Source of the DNA: Culturomica sp.
GTDB lineage: Bacteria; Bacteroidota; Bacteroidia; Bacteroidales; Marinifilaceae
Direction: 5' to 3'
DNA: 32,404 nucleotides
NCBI GenBank assembly: GCA_031262745.1
Contig: JAISHE010000071.1
Span: forward strand, 1 to 32,404
Both the position numbers and the translations under genes were made by a program. Shown here piece after piece: positions 28,699 to 32,404 of the stretch (position 1 is its first letter; the number at the start of each line of letters is the position of its first letter). The notes under the pieces are model-generated. The model worked only from the letters and a program-made list of their open reading frames with translations, made no database searches and was not told the DNA's origin.

Positions 28699-29253
28699 AT
28701 GAGACATAAGAAGAAATTCAATCACCTGAACAGGACGAGCAGTCACAGACATGCTCTCTTGTCGAATATGGCAGTGTCGTTGATTATGCACAAGCGTATC
28801 ACGACCACTGTTGCCAAAGCAAAAGCTTTGAGAATGTATGTTGAACCGTTGATAACAAAGAGTAAGACCGATGAGATGCACTCACGTAGAGTGGTGTTCA
28901 GTTATCTTGGTCAGAAAGAGGCTATCAACGAGTTGTTTAGGGAGATTGCTCCTAAGATTGCAAACCGTCCGGGTGGTTATACTCGTATTTTGAGGATAGG
29001 TAACAGAGTAGGTGATAACGCAGAAATGTGTATCATTGAATTGGTTGATTATAACGAAACCTATACGGAAGTTAAGAAAGAGGTTAAGAAACCGACTCGT
29101 AGGAGAAGATCCGGCGGTGGTGCAAAATCAGCGGAAACGAAACCGGCAGTAGCAGAAGTTAAGCCTGAAGTTGTTGAAGAAGCTCCGAAAGAAGAAGTTC
29201 CGGCTGTTGAGGAAGAAGTTGCCGCACCGGTAGTTGAAGAAAAAGCGGAATAA
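28699..29253 (+). CDS. rplQ: Ribosomal protein L17 with acidic C-terminal tail
   Basis: 50S protein near the tunnel exit. The core 1-124 is standard ([36 protein letters not shown]). Residues about 125-184 add a basic patch ([12 protein letters not shown]) and then a Glu/Pro/Val/Ala-rich tail to the end, making 184 residues against about 115-130 in E. coli-like bacteria. Such tails are common in Bacteroidota L17; its job is unknown. Confidence 0.98.
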   Translation: MRHKKKFNHLNRTSSHRHALLSNMAVSLIMHKRITTTVAKAKALRMYVEPLITKSKTDEMHSRRVVFSYLGQKEAINELFREIAPKIANRPGGYTRILRIGNRVGDNAEMCIIELVDYNETYTEVKKEVKKPTRRRRSGGGAKSAETKPAVAEVKPEVVEEAPKEEVPAVEEEVAAPVVEEKAE

Positions 29254-30564
<1,311 letters not shown>

Positions 30565-30591
30565 AGAGGATTGTTCATAATTTATTTGTTG

Positions 30592-30624
30592 ACTGCTTCG
30601 GGAGAAATCTCGGGGCAGTTTTTT
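30592..30624 (+). terminator. Strong intrinsic terminator after eno
   Basis: ACTGCTTCGGGA (30592-30603) pairs along all 12 positions (three G-T pairs) with TCTCGGGGCAGT (30608-30619) around a GAAA tetraloop, followed by a six-T run. This is the only clear terminator found after the rpsL promoter, supporting a single transcription unit of about 19 kb. Confidence 0.93.
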
Positions 30625-30661
30625 ACATTTATATTTCCTATACATAGAGGCTATTTTTTCG

Positions 30662-30669
30662 TATCTTTG
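30662..30669 (+). promoter_or_regulatory. Candidate -7 promoter box of the YhcG-type gene
   Basis: TATCTTTG matches TAnnTTTG, 78 bases before the TTG start. No TTTG lies 19-21 bases upstream. A second TAnnTTTG (30743-30750) overlaps the proposed start codon and also lacks a -33 partner. Confidence 0.4.
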
Positions 30670-30747
30670 CCGGTTGAAAAACATTTTTATTTAGCATAGT
30701 CTGAAAAGCAACAAAACACATGAAGAAATTTTAAACTAAATTTATTT

Positions 30748-31767
30748 TTGGAAAAAGAAGTGAACATAGAGAAAGTAAAATATACGACCTTAATCAATGA
30801 AATCGGTGTTTTACTGCAAAAAGGCAGAGAACAAGTTGCCCATTCGGTAAACACTGTTTTGGTGCAAACTTATTGGCTAATTGGTCGGCACATTGTAGAG
30901 TTTGAGCAAGGCGGAAAAGAAAAAGCCGAATACGGGAGTTTCCTTTTTGAGCAACTTTCCAAAGACTTAACACAACTCTACGGAAAGGGCTTTAGCAGAG
31001 CCAATTTGCTTTATATGAGAAAGCTATACCTGACTTTCCCAAAAAGTGAGACACTGTCTAACGTTTTGAGTTGGAGTCATTATTTTGAGATTTTGCGTTC
31101 TGATAACGAACTTGAAATTAACTTTTACGCCAAGCAAACCGAAAAAGAAAATTGGAGCGTTAGGGAACTCAAACGCCAAATGAAAAGTATGTTATTTCAC
31201 CGTTTGGCTTTGAGCAAAGATAAAAAAGGAGTGTTGGAACTTTCGGAACAAGGACAAGAAATTCAAAAAGCCGAAGACATTTTGAAAGACCCTTATGTTT
31301 TGGAATTTCTAAGCATTCCGCAAAATTATCAATACCTTGAAGGCGAATTGGAAGAAAAATTGATTTCCAACTTACAATATTTCCTTTTGGAATTAGGTAA
31401 AGGTTTTACGTTTGAAAAACGACAATACAGAATTTCAATAAGCGGAAAGCATTTTTTCGTTGATTTGGTTTTCTATCATCGTATTTTGAAATGCTTTGTG
31501 TTGATTGATTTGAAACGTGGGGAAGTAACACACCAAGACGTTGGACAAATGAATTTGTATCTCAACTATTTCAAAAAGGAAGTAAACACAGAAGGCGACA
31601 ATCCACCGATCGGAATAGTTTTAGGTGCAGACAAAGACCACGTTTTAGTAGAATACGCAACAGAAAGTATCGGCAATCAACTTTTCATCAGCAAATACCA
31701 ACTTTACCTGCCTGATAAAAAGCAACTTGAAAACGAACTGAACAAACTGTTAGACGAAAATGAATGA
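30748..31767 (+). CDS. YhcG-type PDDEXK nuclease-domain protein (DUF1016)
   Basis: A 339-residue protein. Residues about 10-155 match the DUF1016 N-terminal helical domain (INEIGVLLQKGREQVAHSVNTVLVQTYWLIGRHIVEFEQ split over the motif) and about 170-335 the YhcG C-terminal PDDEXK nuclease fold, with Asp239 (FFVDLVFYH), Asp254 and Lys256 (VLIDLKRG) and QMNLYLNYF. Members occur near restriction-modification genes and on mobile DNA; the in vivo target is not established. No in-frame ATG is near the start: TTG 30748 or GTG 30760 must be used, as the frame is closed by TGA at 30721-30723. It is alone, with codon use that looks different from the ribosomal genes. Confidence 0.9.
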   Translation: MEKEVNIEKVKYTTLINEIGVLLQKGREQVAHSVNTVLVQTYWLIGRHIVEFEQGGKEKAEYGSFLFEQLSKDLTQLYGKGFSRANLLYMRKLYLTFPKSETLSNVLSWSHYFEILRSDNELEINFYAKQTEKENWSVRELKRQMKSMLFHRLALSKDKKGVLELSEQGQEIQKAEDILKDPYVLEFLSIPQNYQYLEGELEEKLISNLQYFLLELGKGFTFEKRQYRISISGKHFFVDLVFYHRILKCFVLIDLKRGEVTHQDVGQMNLYLNYFKKEVNTEGDNPPIGIVLGADKDHVLVEYATESIGNQLFISKYQLYLPDKKQLENELNKLLDENE

Positions 31768-31791
31768 GAGAAAACCAGCCTATAATAGCAG

Positions 31792-31838
31792 TTTGGTACA
31801 ATGCGGGCAGACAGCTTCGTTTGAAACATTTTGCCAAA
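31792..31838. repeat. Imperfect inverted repeat just after the YhcG gene
   Basis: TTTGGTACAATG (31792-31803) pairs with CATTTTGCCAAA (31827-31838) at 10 of 12 positions plus one G-T pair. The wider stretch (CAGTTTGGTACAATGCGGG) resembles, from memory, a dispersed non-coding sequence found after cassette-like genes in Bacteroidota and other phyla; this needs a search. Confidence 0.45.
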
Positions 31839-31945
31839 TTTGTTTTATGTTGATCCGACTCACCGTAGATTGCAAATGTATTTGTTTAGGTTAACCATTA
31901 ACCACAACCATGAATTTAGGTAAAAGAAAAAATCTTTAACATTAT

Positions 31946-31977
31946 TTTGGATGTTTAAAAAGTGTTTAATACATTTG
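31946..31977 (+). promoter_or_regulatory. Consensus promoter, probably of the HU-like gene
   Basis: TTTG (31946-31949), a 20-base spacer and TACATTTG (31970-31977) match the Bacteroidota consensus. The next coding region is the HU-like gene at 32257, so its leader would be about 270 bases long and would include the AC tract and hairpins. Confidence 0.6.
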
Positions 31978-32081
31978 CTGCGTTAATCGAAGAACAAAAC
32001 TACAATCAATGCTTTTTTATTCTTTAAAAATATCTGAAAAAAACGTCGTCAAAAATTTGGCGGTGTCGGATAATTTTTTAA

Positions 32082-32107
32082 ACACACACACACACACACA
32101 CACACAC
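32082..32107. repeat. (AC)13 dinucleotide tract
   Basis: Thirteen perfect AC units, 105 bases after the promoter -7 box and 150 before the HU-like ATG. Such tracts change length by slippage and are rare in bacterial chromosomes. Confidence 0.97.
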
Positions 32108-32130
32108 CTCATTAGACTATATACCAGACG

Positions 32131-32147
32131 ATTACGCAAAGCGTAAT
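32131..32147. other. Palindrome ATTACGC-AAA-GCGTAAT
   Basis: Perfect 7-base arms around AAA, 24 bases after the AC tract. It could be a protein-binding site or a small RNA hairpin; no T-run adjoins it closely. Confidence 0.5.
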
Positions 32148-32175
32148 AAAGCAGATCTTTTAAAATATACGTATG

Positions 32176-32214
32176 AAGCTATCTTTTCTCGGAAGGATAG
32201 CTTTTCTTGTTTTC
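32176..32214 (+). terminator. Hairpin with T-rich tail in the HU-gene leader
   Basis: AAGCTATC (32176-32183) pairs with GATAGCTT (32196-32203); the stem extends inward by four more pairs including G-T. TTTTCTTGTTTT follows. It may end a short RNA from the promoter at 31946, or act as an attenuator for the HU-like gene. Confidence 0.6.
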
Positions 32215-32256
32215 GAGTTTTAATTAACATTTTTCTTAATCTAAAAATTTTAAATT

Positions 32257-32404
32257 ATGCCTATCAATTATGTTTTATCTCAGAAAGGTAATCCTCTGAA
32301 ACCGGAGGAACCTAAAAAGTGGTATGCCACAGCAAAGAGCACCGGCGAATTAACGCTTAAAAAGCTTAGTCAGGAAATAGCCGAAGGCAGCACGACGGTT
32401 AGCG
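32257..32404 (+). CDS. HU-like DNA-binding protein (Bacteroidota HU-related family), 5' part
   Basis: The first 49 codons are present; the gene runs off the window. It reads MPINYVLSQKGNPLKPEEPKKWYATAKS and LTLKKLSQEIAEGSTT, in the style of the histone-like HU-related family with a variant N-terminus that is abundant in Bacteroidales. Members are thought to bind and bend DNA; the specific role is unknown. The DNA-binding arm region lies beyond the window. Confidence 0.8.
   Translation, partial: MPINYVLSQKGNPLKPEEPKKWYATAKSTGELTLKKLSQEIAEGSTTVS

Larger units (their letters stand above)
31768..32256. other. Gene-free stretch between YhcG and HU-like genes
   Basis: This stretch holds an imperfect inverted repeat, a consensus promoter, an (AC)13 tract and hairpins, listed separately. 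It also has a small palindrome GGTTAA-CCA-TTAACC (31889-31903). The only open frame near the promoter is nine codons long (31910-31939) and I do not call it. Confidence 0.7.

Noticed and set aside
31910-31939. Nine-codon open frame after a GGTTAACC palindrome
   Set aside because: Too short, upstream of the promoter, and no sign of a leader-peptide arrangement.
31768-32256. Integron attC site
   Set aside because: The inverted repeat is suggestive but I cannot place the conserved RYYYAAC and GTTRRRY core sites in the right layout.

Overview
The window reads as the chromosome of a member of the Bacteroidota, most likely order Bacteroidales. Reasons: several genes are preceded by the Bacteroidota-type promoter (TTTG, about 20 bases, TAnnTTTG) and lack Shine-Dalgarno leaders; the str and S10 gene blocks are joined without a tuf gene; and the sigma-54 activator - LptE - TPR - SecG cluster and the truncated HU-like gene at the right edge are typical of that phylum. 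The DNA is AT-rich and no tRNA, rRNA or CRISPR was seen.

Layout. Bases 1-867 are accessory DNA: a possible gene tail at the left edge, a decayed REP-associated transposase (RAYT) with a large hairpin inside its reading frame, and several related short palindromes. Next is an AlbA_2 (Schlafen-type) ATPase-like regulator on the + strand (868-2199). From 2270 to 11049 everything is on the - strand: glycyl-tRNA synthetase and a Na/Pi cotransporter (2270-5540), groES-groEL (5693-7626), and a four-gene unit transcribed sigma-54 activator, lptE, TPR protein, secG (7814-11049). From 11283 to 30564 a + strand super-operon runs rpsL-rpsG-fusA-(S10 genes)-(spc genes)-secY-map-infA-rpmJ-(alpha genes)-rpoA-rplQ-eno. 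It starts at a consensus promoter and ends at a strong intrinsic terminator. After it come a YhcG-type PDDEXK nuclease gene, a 489-base non-coding stretch with a promoter, an (AC)13 tract and hairpins, and the first 49 codons of an HU-like DNA-binding protein.

How the genes work together: the central block makes the ribosome, its elongation factor EF-G, initiation factor IF-1, methionine aminopeptidase, the SecY channel and the RNA polymerase alpha subunit. SecG, encoded on the opposite strand, is SecY's partner in the translocon, and GroEL/ES folds new proteins. The most suggestive regulatory reading is that groES has a sigma-54-like promoter with nested TGTCA/TGACA palindromes upstream, and that a sensor-less sigma-54 activator is encoded about 2 kb away in a separate unit. 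A second notable point is a consensus promoter inside the ribosomal super-operon, between rplX and rplE. I found no convincing wholly new multi-gene system; the best leads are the groESL circuit, the internal rplE promoter, the RAYT hairpin, and the HU-gene leader.
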